A DNA stretch of 36,959 nucleotides from the NCBI GenBank assembly GCA_040879025.1, contig JBBDLF010000008.1, positions 1 through 36,959 on the forward strand. Direction: 5' to 3'. The translations under genes were made by a program, and so were the position numbers. Source of the stretch: JBBDLF01 sp040879025 (GTDB taxonomy: Bacteria; Pseudomonadota; Gammaproteobacteria; Pseudomonadales; Pseudohongiellaceae). Positions 8,032 to 16,399 of this stretch are shown piece by piece; the first letter of the stretch is position 1, and every line of letters starts with the position of its first letter. The notes under the pieces are model-generated. The model was given only the letters and a program-made list of their open reading frames with translations, ran no database searches and was not told the DNA's origin.

Positions 8032-10071
8032 TTAATCCGGCAAAGCCATTGCCGTCAGTGTGCTGGCTGTCTGCAAAATGAGATACTGCTTGCCCTCGTG
8101 TACCCAGGAACTCATGCCGTATCCGTTCCGCCCGGGCGCCTCTGTTTCGTTCAGGATTTCGCCTGTGGTCTTGTCTATCGCCCATAACATCGGCGTGCCG
8201 TCGCTCGCTGAATCAGAATATACCAGCATGGTCTCGGTAATGACCATCGGCACCAGCGCACCAGTACCGGTATTGCCGATATCGATTCCCTCCAGAGCGG
8301 GATGATTTCGATAACGTTCCGGCGTTTCTCCGGTGGGTATTGCCCACGCATGCTCACCGGTGGTCATATCAATCGCCACAATCTGGCTGTACGGAGGCTT
8401 CGTCATAGGTAAGCCGGTGGGGTGACGCGGAGGACGCGCGGTGGCGCCGCGAACCGAGTTGGCATACCGCGAAAGCGTAGTGCCCGTGGTTTCCGGAAAG
8501 AATGTATCCGCTTCATCGCCGGGTACGACCCGTAACGCGAAGCAGGCCGTGTGGGTGGAGATATACATGACACCCGTGGTGGGGTCAGCAACAGGTGGCC
8601 CGTTGATATTTGCTCCACCGGCGCCACCGGGGCAGTTCATGGCAGCGAATTTACCCAGCTCGTTTTCGTCGTGCAGCGGCGGCAGGAACAACGGTCCCAT
8701 CTGGTAATCCGCCATTGCTTCAATAGCCTGTTGCCGTAATTCAGGAGTAAAATCAATCAGATCATCCTCCGAAATCCCCTGTAGATCGAATGGTGCCGGT
8801 CTGGTGGGAAAAGGCTGCGTTGGAGACAGTTGTTCCCCGGGCACCATGGATTCTGGTACCGCGCGTTCCACAATAGGCCAGAGCGGCTCGCCTGTCAGTC
8901 GATCAAACGCATAAACGAATGCCTGTTTGGTAGCCTGGGCTATAGCAGGCACCGTGCCCCTGCCGGGCATGTCCAGATCCAGCAAAATCGGCGCCGTGGG
9001 AATATCATAGTTCCAGATGTCATGGTGAACCAGCTGGTAGTGCCAGCGACGCTCCCCGGTTTCCACGTCCAGTGCGATAAGCGTGGTACTGAACAGATTG
9101 TCCCCCGGCCGGAATCCGCCATAGTAGTCTATTGTGGCGCCGTTGGTTGGTATGTAGACGATACCCGCCTCTGGATCGGCCGCCAGCGGCGCCCAGGATG
9201 ACACATCGCCGGTCCACTGCCAGGCATCGTTTTCCCAGGTTTCATGGCCGAATTCCCCGGGCCGGGGAATCACATTGAACTTCCACTTCAACTCGCCGGT
9301 TCGGGCATCGTAAGCCAGAATGTCGCCGGGAACGTTTTCGACACGCGACTGATGGTAACCCTGCTCGGCGGAGTTTCCGACAATAACGGTATCATTCACC
9401 ACAATAGGCGGCGAGGACGAGGTGATATAACCCACCTCCAGCGGAATACCTTCATAGGGGTCATAGGGGTGACCCAGATCCGACAGCAAATCCACCACTC
9501 CCGTATCAGGGAAGCCGTCAATGGGTACAGGCTCGCCGAAGCCTTCCAGCGGAGCACCGGTTTTCGCATCCAGCGCAGTCAGAAAAAAGCCGGGCGAGAT
9601 GATATACACCACCCCACTTCCGTCGACGTAACCAAACCCGACGCCCTTGCCGTAATCAGCCCGCATGGAATATTCGGCCCGGCCGGTCTTCGGTTCCCGC
9701 CAGGACCAGATGGTTTCTCCGGTCTGTGGATCAATGGCAATCACATGGCGCAGATTGCCGGCGACGGTATACAGGACCCCGTCGATGTAGGACGGCGTGG
9801 ATCGACCGCTGATTGCATTGAAACTGGCACCATCCCACACCCACGCCACTTCCAACTGATCAAAATTCTCCGGAGTGATCTGGTCGGCGGGCATATATCG
9901 GGTATGGGCATAATCGCTGCCGAGAGTAAACCATTCAACAGACTCGGATTCCTGCGCCTGGAGAGAAAGGGGAAGCAGCACAAGCGGCAGCAATATCGGC
10001 GTTCCAGCGCGAGTTGCAACACGGATTGTCGCCTGAAATGTGGCGCGGAATATACAATGCAGATGGCTCAT
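8032..10071 (-). CDS. PQQ-dependent dehydrogenase-like beta-propeller, exported (paralogue 1)
   Basis: This 679-residue protein starts at 10071, where AGAGG sits 7 bases upstream; an in-frame ATG 10 codons earlier has weaker support. A signal peptide (about 1-40) ends SLQAQ. The body is a quinoprotein eight-bladed propeller of the membrane glucose dehydrogenase type. Tryptophan-docking repeats such as AIDPQTGETIWSW are present, as are KQAFVYAFDRLTGEPLWPIVER, SPTQPFP and the C-terminal GKQYLILQ...ALPD. In the family, PQQ-bound enzyme oxidises alcohols or sugars in the periplasm and passes electrons to cytochromes or quinones. The segment HDIWNYD has Asn where E. coli glucose dehydrogenase has Asp (HDLWDMD). 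No PQQ-synthesis gene or fused cytochrome is in the window. Substrate is unknown. Confidence 0.85.
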   Translation of the reverse strand: MSHLHCIFRATFQATIRVATRAGTPILLPLVLLPLSLQAQESESVEWFTLGSDYAHTRYMPADQITPENFDQLEVAWVWDGASFNAISGRSTPSYIDGVLYTVAGNLRHVIAIDPQTGETIWSWREPKTGRAEYSMRADYGKGVGFGYVDGSGVVYIISPGFFLTALDAKTGAPLEGFGEPVPIDGFPDTGVVDLLSDLGHPYDPYEGIPLEVGYITSSSPPIVVNDTVIVGNSAEQGYHQSRVENVPGDILAYDARTGELKWKFNVIPRPGEFGHETWENDAWQWTGDVSSWAPLAADPEAGIVYIPTNGATIDYYGGFRPGDNLFSTTLIALDVETGERRWHYQLVHHDIWNYDIPTAPILLDLDMPGRGTVPAIAQATKQAFVYAFDRLTGEPLWPIVERAVPESMVPGEQLSPTQPFPTRPAPFDLQGISEDDLIDFTPELRQQAIEAMADYQMGPLFLPPLHDENELGKFAAMNCPGGAGGANINGPPVADPTTGVMYISTHTACFALRVVPGDEADTFFPETTGTTLSRYANSVRGATARPPRHPTGLPMTKPPYSQIVAIDMTTGEHAWAIPTGETPERYRNHPALEGIDIGNTGTGALVPMVITETMLVYSDSASDGTPMLWAIDKTTGEILNETEAPGRNGYGMSSWVHEGKQYLILQTASTLTAMALPD

Positions 10072-10159
10072 GATCTTGCCTCTTGGAACGGGTGAATCCA
10101 TTTTGATTGTCCGCTAACTTTACCAAGTGCCCGATTGAAATGCAGCAACTACAGGGGGA

Positions 10160-10430
10160 TAAACGCGCTTCTGGTCTTTAACTCTCGCCCCTGCGCCGCC
10201 TGCCAGGGGCCTCCGTCGTTTGGCAGCCTGCGCCGGTTTCCGGAAAAGCCTTGCTTTTCCCCCGCTACAGGAGCGTAGTAGGATGCTTGGGAACCTCTGA
10301 TCAATTCTGTACCGCCTCTGGCTTTCAGCCGAACCCGGTATCAAGGCGCCGTTTTGAAGGCATGCGTCGGCCTGTCGAAAAACGGCAACGCCGAGACCGG
10401 GTTCGGCTGGAAGCCCCGAAGGGCGGGCCT
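10160..10430. repeat. Multi-hairpin intergenic element
   Basis: The 430-base gap 10072-10501 holds no convincing gene but is highly structured. GGAAAAGC-CTT-GCTTTTCC (10242-10260) is a perfect 8-base hairpin. The 18-base arm at 10322-10339 pairs with 10396-10413 with one G-T type mismatch. Inside it GCCGTTTT (10348-10355) pairs with AAAACGGC (10379-10386), extended by GGC/GCC across a bulge. Another weaker pair is CTGCCA/TGGCAG near 10198-10226. The whole resembles a REP/MITE-like insertion or a solo IS remnant. No transposase is visible, and copies elsewhere in the genome could not be searched. Confidence 0.55.
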
Positions 10431-10501
10431 GTCGTGCGTGGCAAAGCCTCGCGTTGAAACTTCCGAATTTCTGAAACCTGAAAAAAACGAGGAATAAGCT
10501 G

Positions 10502-11056
10502 ATGGAATTACCAACAATCGTGATCGCGCTCGCGCTTCTGGAATACATGGTTTTCGGAGGGCTGGTGGGCAGAGCGAGAGGAAAATACAGCGTGCCGGCC
10601 CCGGCCACCACCGGAGATCCGGTTTTTGAGCGGTATTTCCGCGTGCATCAGAACACGCTGGAAGGTCTGGTGGTTTTTATTCCCGGCATGGTCATGTTCA
10701 GCTACTTCATCGATCCGGTCACCGCCTCACTGCTGGGTTTGGTTTATCTTGTCGGGCGTGTGGTTTACCTGCGCAGCTACGTGGCGGATCCAAAAACACG
10801 AGGTCTGGGCACAATGCTTTCCGCTTTGCCGTCCTTGATACTGCTGCTGGGTGGTACCGCAGGCGCGGTGATGAGTTATGCCGACTCCCCCGAGGCCGTT
10901 GCTTACGGAGTTCGGAACGACCTGCCTCGCCCTTACGAAACTCAGCGAAACTGGGGAGAACTACCCGAAGGCACTAGCAGTTGGGCTGCGGTAACCGCCG
11001 TGGAACCGTCGCCGGACGGAGAGTATCTCTATGTGGTTCATCGTATTCCGACCTAA
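10502..11056 (+). CDS. MAPEG-family membrane protein with an aberrant C-terminal fusion
   Basis: Residues 1 to about 130 form a MAPEG-family protein (membrane-associated eicosanoid/glutathione metabolism, often annotated glutathione-transferase-like), with about four hydrophobic helices. The diagnostic stretch ERYFRVHQNTLEGLVVF is at 43-59 and GRVVYLRSYVADPKTRG at 85-101. That is full family length, so the MAPEG part may still function. From about residue 138 the protein runs on into the start of an unrelated NHL-type lyase (NDLPRPYETQRNWGELPEG) and stops at 184 after an out-of-frame junction. The MAPEG stop codon and the signal peptide of the next gene seem to have been lost in a deletion. 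Ribosome site GAGGA, 8-base spacing. Confidence 0.75.
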   Translation: MELPTIVIALALLEYMVFGGLVGRARGKYSVPAPATTGDPVFERYFRVHQNTLEGLVVFIPGMVMFSYFIDPVTASLLGLVYLVGRVVYLRSYVADPKTRGLGTMLSALPSLILLLGGTAGAVMSYADSPEAVAYGVRNDLPRPYETQRNWGELPEGTSSWAAVTAVEPSPDGEYLYVVHRIPT

Positions 11057-11606
11057 TGATGTGGCTATCGATCCTCACAGCGGCGAAATCTTCGTCAGCG
11101 AAAGTCACCGCGGCGGCATGAACAATCGTATCGTCTATTTTGCCGCCGACGGCACATTCATCAAGGAATGGGGCAGCAAGGGCTCCGCCCCTGGAGAATT
11201 GAGCGAGCCGCACACTCTCGCGATGGACTCCCGTGGGCGGCTGTTTGTAGGTGATCGAGAAAATAACCGGATCCAGCTATTCAGCCAGGATGGCGAATTC
11301 ATTGACGAGTGGCGACAATTCGGCCGACCCAGCGGTATTTTTATCACTCCGGATGACACAATCTACGTAGCGGACTCGGAATCAGGACCAGACACCGGAG
11401 CCAATGAACGGATGGGTATCATGAAGGGTATTCGTATCGGGTCGGCCGTCGACGGGTCCGTCACCGCGTTTATCGAAGACACGGAACCTCTCACCGATGA
11501 ACATTCCGGCGCCGAAGGTGTCGGAGTGGATGCCGATGGCAATGTGTATGGTGCCGTGGTCCGGCGGCGGATGCTGGAACGTCATGTCCTGAATGCCGCA
11601 CTGTGA
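10913..11606 (+). pseudogene. Broken NHL-repeat protein (peptidyl-alpha-hydroxyglycine alpha-amidating lyase-like)
   Basis: Two pieces of one family lie in different frames. The first (10913 to about 11043) encodes the N-terminal WGELPEG...WAAVTAVEPSPDG...YLYVVHR segment. The second, from about 11050, encodes RPNDVAIDPHSGEIFVSE and then HTLAMDSRGRLFVGDRENNRIQ, FGRPSGIFITPDDTIYVADSES and a final EGVGVDADGNVYGAVV. Intact relatives have roughly 90-100 more residues between these parts (the CF...RPxDPI, FPHG and GHQVFKFS blades); here they are missing and the join shifts the frame. The second piece has an in-frame ATG at 11031 (191 codons) but no signal peptide and only part of a propeller. It is most likely non-functional. 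Confidence 0.8.
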
Positions 11607-11726
11607 CAGACCGCTTGACCCGGGCCTGTTTTCCGTAAATCATGTCATTCAATCCTCATGACAGAATCCCTGACACCCGGGTCCTGTTTCTGTGTCACTC
11701 AATGCCACGTCCTCCGGAGGTCTAAC

Positions 11727-12809
11727 GTGAAATTTTTCCGCCCCCTCTCGCTGCTTTTGCCTCTCTTTGGAATGCAAGGCCTGCAGGCACAGGATGCCGG
11801 CATTGAACTGACCCGCGATGTGCTGGAAAGCACTGCAAATTTTCTGGCGAGCCTGACAGAGTCACAACGCGAGAAGGCGCGCTATCCATTCAGCGATGAG
11901 GAAAGACTCAACTGGCATTTCATTCCCCGTGAGCGCCGGGGGATTCCGCTGAAGGAACTTGACGACGATCAGCTTGCCGCGGCGCGCAAGCTGTTGCAGA
12001 CGCTGTTGAGCGCCAAAGGATTTGATAAAACCGAACAGGTCCGCGGCCTGGAATCGGTATTGGCCGCGCTGGAGAGCAACGGCCGCTTCGTACGCGACCC
12101 CGATTTGTACTATGTCACCATATTTGGCGAACCCGCGGCGGAAGAAGAGTGGGCGGTGCGTTATGAAGGTCATCATCTGGCCTTCAACTGGACGTTTGCA
12201 GGCGCTATCGGTGCTCTCTCCAGTAGTCTCTCCAGTAGTCTCTCCAGTACACCGCAGTTTATTGGCAGCAATCCCGCCGAGGTTCGCAGCGGTCCGCAGC
12301 AGGGGTTGCGGGTACTCGCCGCTGAAGAAGATCTGGCCAGAACGTTGGTGAATTCACTGGACCAGGCACAGGCCGACGAAGCCATTGTGAGGACCAACCA
12401 GGTTCCGCGTGACATTCTGACCGGAGCGGACAAGGAGGTCAGCGCGCTCGAGGCCGCAGGACTCCGTTACACCGCCCTGAACTCCGCCCAGCGCTTGATG
12501 TTGATCAGATTGGTTGAAGAAGTCGCCTCGACACAACCCGCCCCGGTCGCGGAAGCCCGGATGGCGAAAGTCCACGAACCAGGACTGGACGACGTCAGAT
12601 TCGCGTGGATCGGCGGAACCGAACGCGGCGACCCGCACTACTATCGAATACAGGGCACCGGGTTTTTGATCGAATATGACAATACCCAGAACGATGCCAA
12701 CCATATCCATCTGGTCTGGCGCGACTTCGAAGGTGATTTCGGCCGGGATCTGCTCAGGATGCACTACGAGGCGGTTGCCCGGGCCTACGGTCCCGGGCAC
12801 AGCCATTGA
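11727..12809 (+). CDS. DUF3500 exported protein
   Basis: This is a 360-residue protein if started at GTG 11727, which has GGAGG 6 bases upstream; an ATG 23 codons earlier lacks a ribosome site and would put Cys-rich residues before the signal peptide. The signal peptide is about 1-21 (ending GLQAQ). The DUF3500 hallmarks are present: LNWHFIPRERRGIPL near 47-61, YEGHHLAFNWTF near 142-153, and the C-terminal HYYRIQGTGFLIEYDNTQND...HIHLVWRDFEGDFG. The His-rich ends suggest metal or ligand binding, but the family has no proven activity. A three-fold 12-base tandem repeat gives the run LSSSLSSSLSS just after the GHHL motif. It follows the broken lyase on the same strand. Confidence 0.85.
   Translation: MKFFRPLSLLLPLFGMQGLQAQDAGIELTRDVLESTANFLASLTESQREKARYPFSDEERLNWHFIPRERRGIPLKELDDDQLAAARKLLQTLLSAKGFDKTEQVRGLESVLAALESNGRFVRDPDLYYVTIFGEPAAEEEWAVRYEGHHLAFNWTFAGAIGALSSSLSSSLSSTPQFIGSNPAEVRSGPQQGLRVLAAEEDLARTLVNSLDQAQADEAIVRTNQVPRDILTGADKEVSALEAAGLRYTALNSAQRLMLIRLVEEVASTQPAPVAEARMAKVHEPGLDDVRFAWIGGTERGDPHYYRIQGTGFLIEYDNTQNDANHIHLVWRDFEGDFGRDLLRMHYEAVARAYGPGHSH
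12216..12250 (+). repeat. 12-base tandem repeat inside the DUF3500 gene
   Basis: CTCTCCAGTAGT occurs at 12216-12227 and 12228-12239, and a third copy lacking its last base is at 12240-12250. It encodes LSSS repeats. The copies are identical, which fits recent slippage. Changes of one unit keep the frame. Confidence 0.85.
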
Positions 12810-12821
12810 GTCTCAGGCGTA

Positions 12822-13850
12822 TCACTCCCATTCGCCGGCAGGCTCGTCCGGATCTGATTCCAGAAACCGGATCAGGTCGGCGTGAAAACGGTCGGGAATT
12901 TCAATTTGCGGCGCGTGACCGATATCGGGGTAGAGCAGTATCGCCGAATTCTGAAGTTCATTGGCGACATTGCGTGCCAGGGTCGGGAAGTCCGCTACCA
13001 GGCCGTCTTCTTCTCCACTCAGGATCAGCGCCTTGGTAGCGATATGCTGCCAATCATAAACCACCGGATCGATGTAAAGCATCTGCCCCTGCAGCCCGCG
13101 AACCATGGAGAGCCGTGGCCATTCACCACTCATCGTCTGGCCATACTGGCGCCTGACGAATTCCAGATGTTCCGGTGGCCACTCTTTGGGGAAATACCGT
13201 CGGTGTCCCGCCAGTATCGACTGATAACTTGAAGTACCCACACCACCGGCATAAGGGTCTCGCCATGGGCGACTCTGGCGCTGGTCGGTAAGGCCAATCT
13301 GGTTCACCATCACTACATGGGTCGTCGCATCGGGGTAGATCATCGCGAAGCGGCTGACCACCATGCCACCCATCGAATGTCCGACAATCGCCACTTCATC
13401 GATGTCCAGTTCGTCCAGCAGCGCTTTCATGTTGGCGGCGACAAAATTGAAGTCATACGGAATAATCGGCTTGGATGATTTACCGTAGCCGATCCTGTCA
13501 ACCGCCAGCACCCGGAATCCCGCCTCGGCGAGTGCGTTGATCGTGGGTGTATAAGCTTCGGAATAAAAATTCATCCCGTGTTGTATAAAAACCGTCTGCC
13601 CGTTGGGCGTTCCCGTCGGGGCAACGTCCATATAGGCCATTCGCATGTCTTGGTCGAACCGGTTCAGTTCCAGAAAGTGAACCGGGTAGGGATAGGGAAT
13701 TTCTTCAAAATTGGCCGATACCGGGCCCCAGTGCGCTGGAGCCTCCTCCGGGGGCGTGGCCGGCCAGGATTCCTGAGCGAGAACCGCAGTTCCACATAGC
13801 GAAGCGATGACTATAGTAGCCGTGGCGTTTATCCATTTTTTATACGACAT
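12822..13850 (-). CDS. Exported alpha/beta hydrolase
   Basis: This 342-residue protein starts at ATG 13850, chosen because the signal peptide (about 1-26, ending AVLAQ) then begins normally; an ORF start 17 codons upstream would add a polar tail. It has an alpha/beta-hydrolase fold with FIQHGMNFYSE (oxyanion region, about 88-98), the nucleophile elbow GHSMGG (157-162, Ser159), a likely acid in SGEEDGLV and a late His in YPDIGHAPQ. The family covers esterases, lactonases, dehalogenases and epoxide hydrolases; the motifs do not pick one. It sits between the DUF3500 gene (convergent, 12 bases apart) and the second quinoprotein-like gene. Its own promoter is probably in 13851-13990. Confidence 0.85.
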   Translation of the reverse strand: MSYKKWINATATIVIASLCGTAVLAQESWPATPPEEAPAHWGPVSANFEEIPYPYPVHFLELNRFDQDMRMAYMDVAPTGTPNGQTVFIQHGMNFYSEAYTPTINALAEAGFRVLAVDRIGYGKSSKPIIPYDFNFVAANMKALLDELDIDEVAIVGHSMGGMVVSRFAMIYPDATTHVVMVNQIGLTDQRQSRPWRDPYAGGVGTSSYQSILAGHRRYFPKEWPPEHLEFVRRQYGQTMSGEWPRLSMVRGLQGQMLYIDPVVYDWQHIATKALILSGEEDGLVADFPTLARNVANELQNSAILLYPDIGHAPQIEIPDRFHADLIRFLESDPDEPAGEWE

Positions 13851-13944
13851 ATCCAGTGTACCTGTATTCTGTTTTAGGAATTGGTGATACTGCGTTACCA
13901 ACGAGATTCAATACTACACAATGGCGGGGGTGGGTACAAAGCCG

Positions 13945-13961
13945 GGGGCAGTGAATGCCCC
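13945..13961 (-). terminator. Weak hairpin after the second quinoprotein-like gene
   Basis: GGGGCA (13945-13950) pairs with TGCCCC (13956-13961) across a 5-base loop, about 30 bases past the stop at 13991. A 12-base palindrome ACTCCCCGGAGT is at 13965-13976. There is no T-tract, so termination is only a possibility. Confidence 0.3.
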
Positions 13962-13990
13962 GATACTCCCCGGAGTTATTCGGAGGCTCC

Positions 13991-16150
13991 CTAGGGCAAA
14001 CTCAACGCCACCAGCGCTCCCGGCGTGTCCGTCCGGGAACTGCCCACCTGCACCACAATGTACTGCTTGCCATCGTGCATATAGGTCATCATGCCATACT
14101 GACCGGGCTCGGGCAGCGGCGCGGTGGCAACAATTTCGCCGGTAAACTTGTCGCGGGCATTGATCGTCAGTGGCGCATCGGGCACGTATTGCACGCCGCC
14201 TTCACTTAACGCCCGGGTTTGTACCAGCAGATCGCCCATTACCATCTGGATTGACCAGCCCACGCCTCCGGTATCCTCCACCTCAATACCCTGAAGCAGC
14301 GGATGGTTTTTAATCGAATCCGGTGTCGGACCCACCGCACGTGACCAGATTTTCTCGCCTGAATTCATTTGGTAACCGGAAAGCTGATTGTCCATCGGTT
14401 TGAACAGCCGCAGACCGTCGATGGTCGGCATGCCGCCACCGCCGCCGGGCAACCAGGCCGCGACGGTTTTGCCGGTAGTGGGAGTACTGTTCGGCGTGAC
14501 ACCGCCAGCGCCAGGCTCCGGGTAATTGGGATTGTCCCGGTCCACCCCGTCGGTAGGTTGCATAAAGCCGGGAGCCGTGCAGTTACGGTTGTGGGACGCG
14601 TACAGCATACCCGTCCCGGGGTCCGCCACCGGAGGATGCGATATCACATTGCCACCACCGATACACCCAATGTTATTGATGAAATCGTTGTCGTGATTGA
14701 CCGGAAGCGGAGGCACATAGAGCCCCCCGATACGATAATCACTCAACAGTTCCAGCGCCTGCGCCGCCAGTTCGGGTGTGTAGTCGATGACGAATTCCTC
14801 AGTGAGGCCGTTCAGTACAATACGATCCACCGGTTCCGGCCAGGTTGGATACGGCTGGGTGGCTGCCGTGTAGTTCCCGGGCACTTCAGTCTGGATAACC
14901 GGACGTTCCTCGATGGGCCAGATTGGCTCGCCGGTCTGCCGGTTGAACGCAAATACAAGACCTTGCTTGGTGTACTGAATCAACGCCGGAATCATCTGTC
15001 CCTCCACGGTCAAATCCATCAGCATCGGAGGTGTGGGCAGATCATAATTCCACTGGTCGCTGTGGTGTATCTGAAAATGCCAGCGCCGTTCTCCCGTCTG
15101 CACATCCAGGGCCAGCACGCTGCCACCGAAGAGGTTGTGTCCCGGCCGATGTCCGGCATACGTCTGAACTGTCGAGGCATTGGTGACCAGGTAGACCAGA
15201 CCCAGATCCGGATCCGCCGATGCGGGGGCCCAGGTCGACATGTCCCCCGACCACTGCCACGCATCGTTCTCCCAGGTTTCATGCCCCACTTCGCCGGGTC
15301 GCGGAATGGTGTGGAACTTCCACAGGAATTCTCCGGTTTCCGCGTCAAATCCCATGATGTCACCCGGCACATTCTCAATACGGGTCTGGCCATAGCTGGG
15401 CTGGTGACCGACCAGCACCACCACGACACCGTTGACAACTATCGGCGGCGCTGATGCCGTCACCATGCCCAGTTCGCGGGGAATGCCGTAATCGGCGTCG
15501 TAGCTGCCGCCGCTGACTGTATAGTCCTGCCACGGTCCCCAACCCTCCACAAGCCTGGGTACCAGGTCCACCACGCCGGTTTCGGGGAAGTCACCCACCG
15601 GAAAGGAGGATCCCCAGTTCGGCAAGGGTCGTCCGGTTTTGGCATCCAGCGCCCAGAGAAAGAACGCCGGGCTGGTGGCATAGATCACTCCTCGGCCGTT
15701 GACCTCGGCATAAGCCACCCCCTTGCCATAAGCCTGTCGGGGCGAGCGCAGGTGCCTGACCGTTTCCGGTTCACGAAAGGTCCACAGTGTTTCTCCCGTG
15801 GCCGGGTCAATGGCAATCACTTGGCGGCGCGGCGTCGCGACAGTATACAAAATGCCGTCCACGTAGATCGGCGTGGCGCGGGAAAAGTAATCCAGATTGG
15901 GACCGAAATTGTCACTGCGCCAGATCCACGCGGTTTCAAGTTCCGAAAAATTATCGGCGTTAATCTGGTTCAGGGGTGACGAGCGTGTATGGCCGGCATT
16001 ACCACCCAGGTAACGCCATTCGCCGTTCTCGGTACCCGGAAGACGCTGGGCGAAAGAAGCGGTGGCGACCAGCAAAAAGGTGAAGGCGAGACCGGATATG
16101 AAAACCTGGGGCCGTATCGACCGGGACTTGTACAATGTATTTATCAACAT
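13991..16150 (-). CDS. PQQ-dependent dehydrogenase-like beta-propeller, exported (paralogue 2)
   Basis: This 719-residue protein has a signal peptide (about 1-34, ending SFAQ) and a strong AGGAG site 7 bases before ATG. It is a clear paralogue of the protein at 8032-10071, sharing the order of motifs: AIDPATGETLWTFREPETV, PRPGEVGHETWENDAWQWSGD, HSDQWNYDLPTPP, KQGLVFAFNRQTGEPIWPIEERP and a C-terminal GKQYIVVQVG. It has extra glycine-rich insertions (PGGGGG near the PTIDGLRLF segment). Two Cys, in NNIGCIGGGN and HNRNCTAP, match a pair in paralogue 1 and may form a disulphide. Like paralogue 1 it has WNYD where glucose dehydrogenase has WDMD. A role as periplasmic alcohol or sugar oxidoreductase is likely; substrate is unknown. 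Confidence 0.85.
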   Translation of the reverse strand: MLINTLYKSRSIRPQVFISGLAFTFLLVATASFAQRLPGTENGEWRYLGGNAGHTRSSPLNQINADNFSELETAWIWRSDNFGPNLDYFSRATPIYVDGILYTVATPRRQVIAIDPATGETLWTFREPETVRHLRSPRQAYGKGVAYAEVNGRGVIYATSPAFFLWALDAKTGRPLPNWGSSFPVGDFPETGVVDLVPRLVEGWGPWQDYTVSGGSYDADYGIPRELGMVTASAPPIVVNGVVVVLVGHQPSYGQTRIENVPGDIMGFDAETGEFLWKFHTIPRPGEVGHETWENDAWQWSGDMSTWAPASADPDLGLVYLVTNASTVQTYAGHRPGHNLFGGSVLALDVQTGERRWHFQIHHSDQWNYDLPTPPMLMDLTVEGQMIPALIQYTKQGLVFAFNRQTGEPIWPIEERPVIQTEVPGNYTAATQPYPTWPEPVDRIVLNGLTEEFVIDYTPELAAQALELLSDYRIGGLYVPPLPVNHDNDFINNIGCIGGGNVISHPPVADPGTGMLYASHNRNCTAPGFMQPTDGVDRDNPNYPEPGAGGVTPNSTPTTGKTVAAWLPGGGGGMPTIDGLRLFKPMDNQLSGYQMNSGEKIWSRAVGPTPDSIKNHPLLQGIEVEDTGGVGWSIQMVMGDLLVQTRALSEGGVQYVPDAPLTINARDKFTGEIVATAPLPEPGQYGMMTYMHDGKQYIVVQVGSSRTDTPGALVALSLP

Positions 16151-16169
16151 TCAAATTCTCCTGTTATTT

Positions 16170-16316
16170 TTATTGCGCAGCAGCGTATGCGATGCCGCGG
16201 AGGCTGAGATTGCCCGGCGCATCAGTCAAGTCGGTTAACGGTGGCTCGTAGCTCTGGGCCACTAGAGAATGGAAGGGCAATGCCAGAGGGCATGCGATCA
16301 GGCCAAGGAATTTCAT
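16170..16316 (-). CDS. Putative 48-residue exported peptide
   Basis: This short ORF starts at ATG 16316 and ends 19 bases before the second quinoprotein-like gene. It encodes a plausible signal peptide (MKFLGLIACPLALPFHSLVAQ) followed by only about 27 residues. Its ribosome site is weak (GGG). It could be a real small exported protein, a translational leader, or the 5' remnant of a longer gene cut by deletion. I recognise no family. Confidence 0.35.
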   Translation of the reverse strand: MKFLGLIACPLALPFHSLVAQSYEPPLTDLTDAPGNLSLRGIAYAAAQ

Positions 16317-16399
16317 GGTAACGCCCGGGATAAGATGGTGAAGAGAAGCATAAGAGCTATCTCTACACAAGTCCATTACCCCGGGCCTGGGTGTTCGGA

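Noticed and set aside
9244..10095. A 283-codon open frame on the plus strand
   Set aside because: It is antisense to the first quinoprotein-like gene and its translation has no recognisable domain; a high-GC shadow.
10120..10611. A 163-codon open frame on the minus strand
   Set aside because: It reads through the hairpin element and antisense into the MAPEG start, with a low-complexity basic product; best explained by the repeat.
10502..11056. MAPEG-lyase as a true functional fusion protein
   Set aside because: The lyase part is only about 45 residues, stops after a frame-shifted join, and the rest of the lyase lies in another frame.
14369..15454. A 361-codon open frame on the plus strand
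   Set aside because: It is antisense to the second quinoprotein-like gene, without ribosome site or domain.
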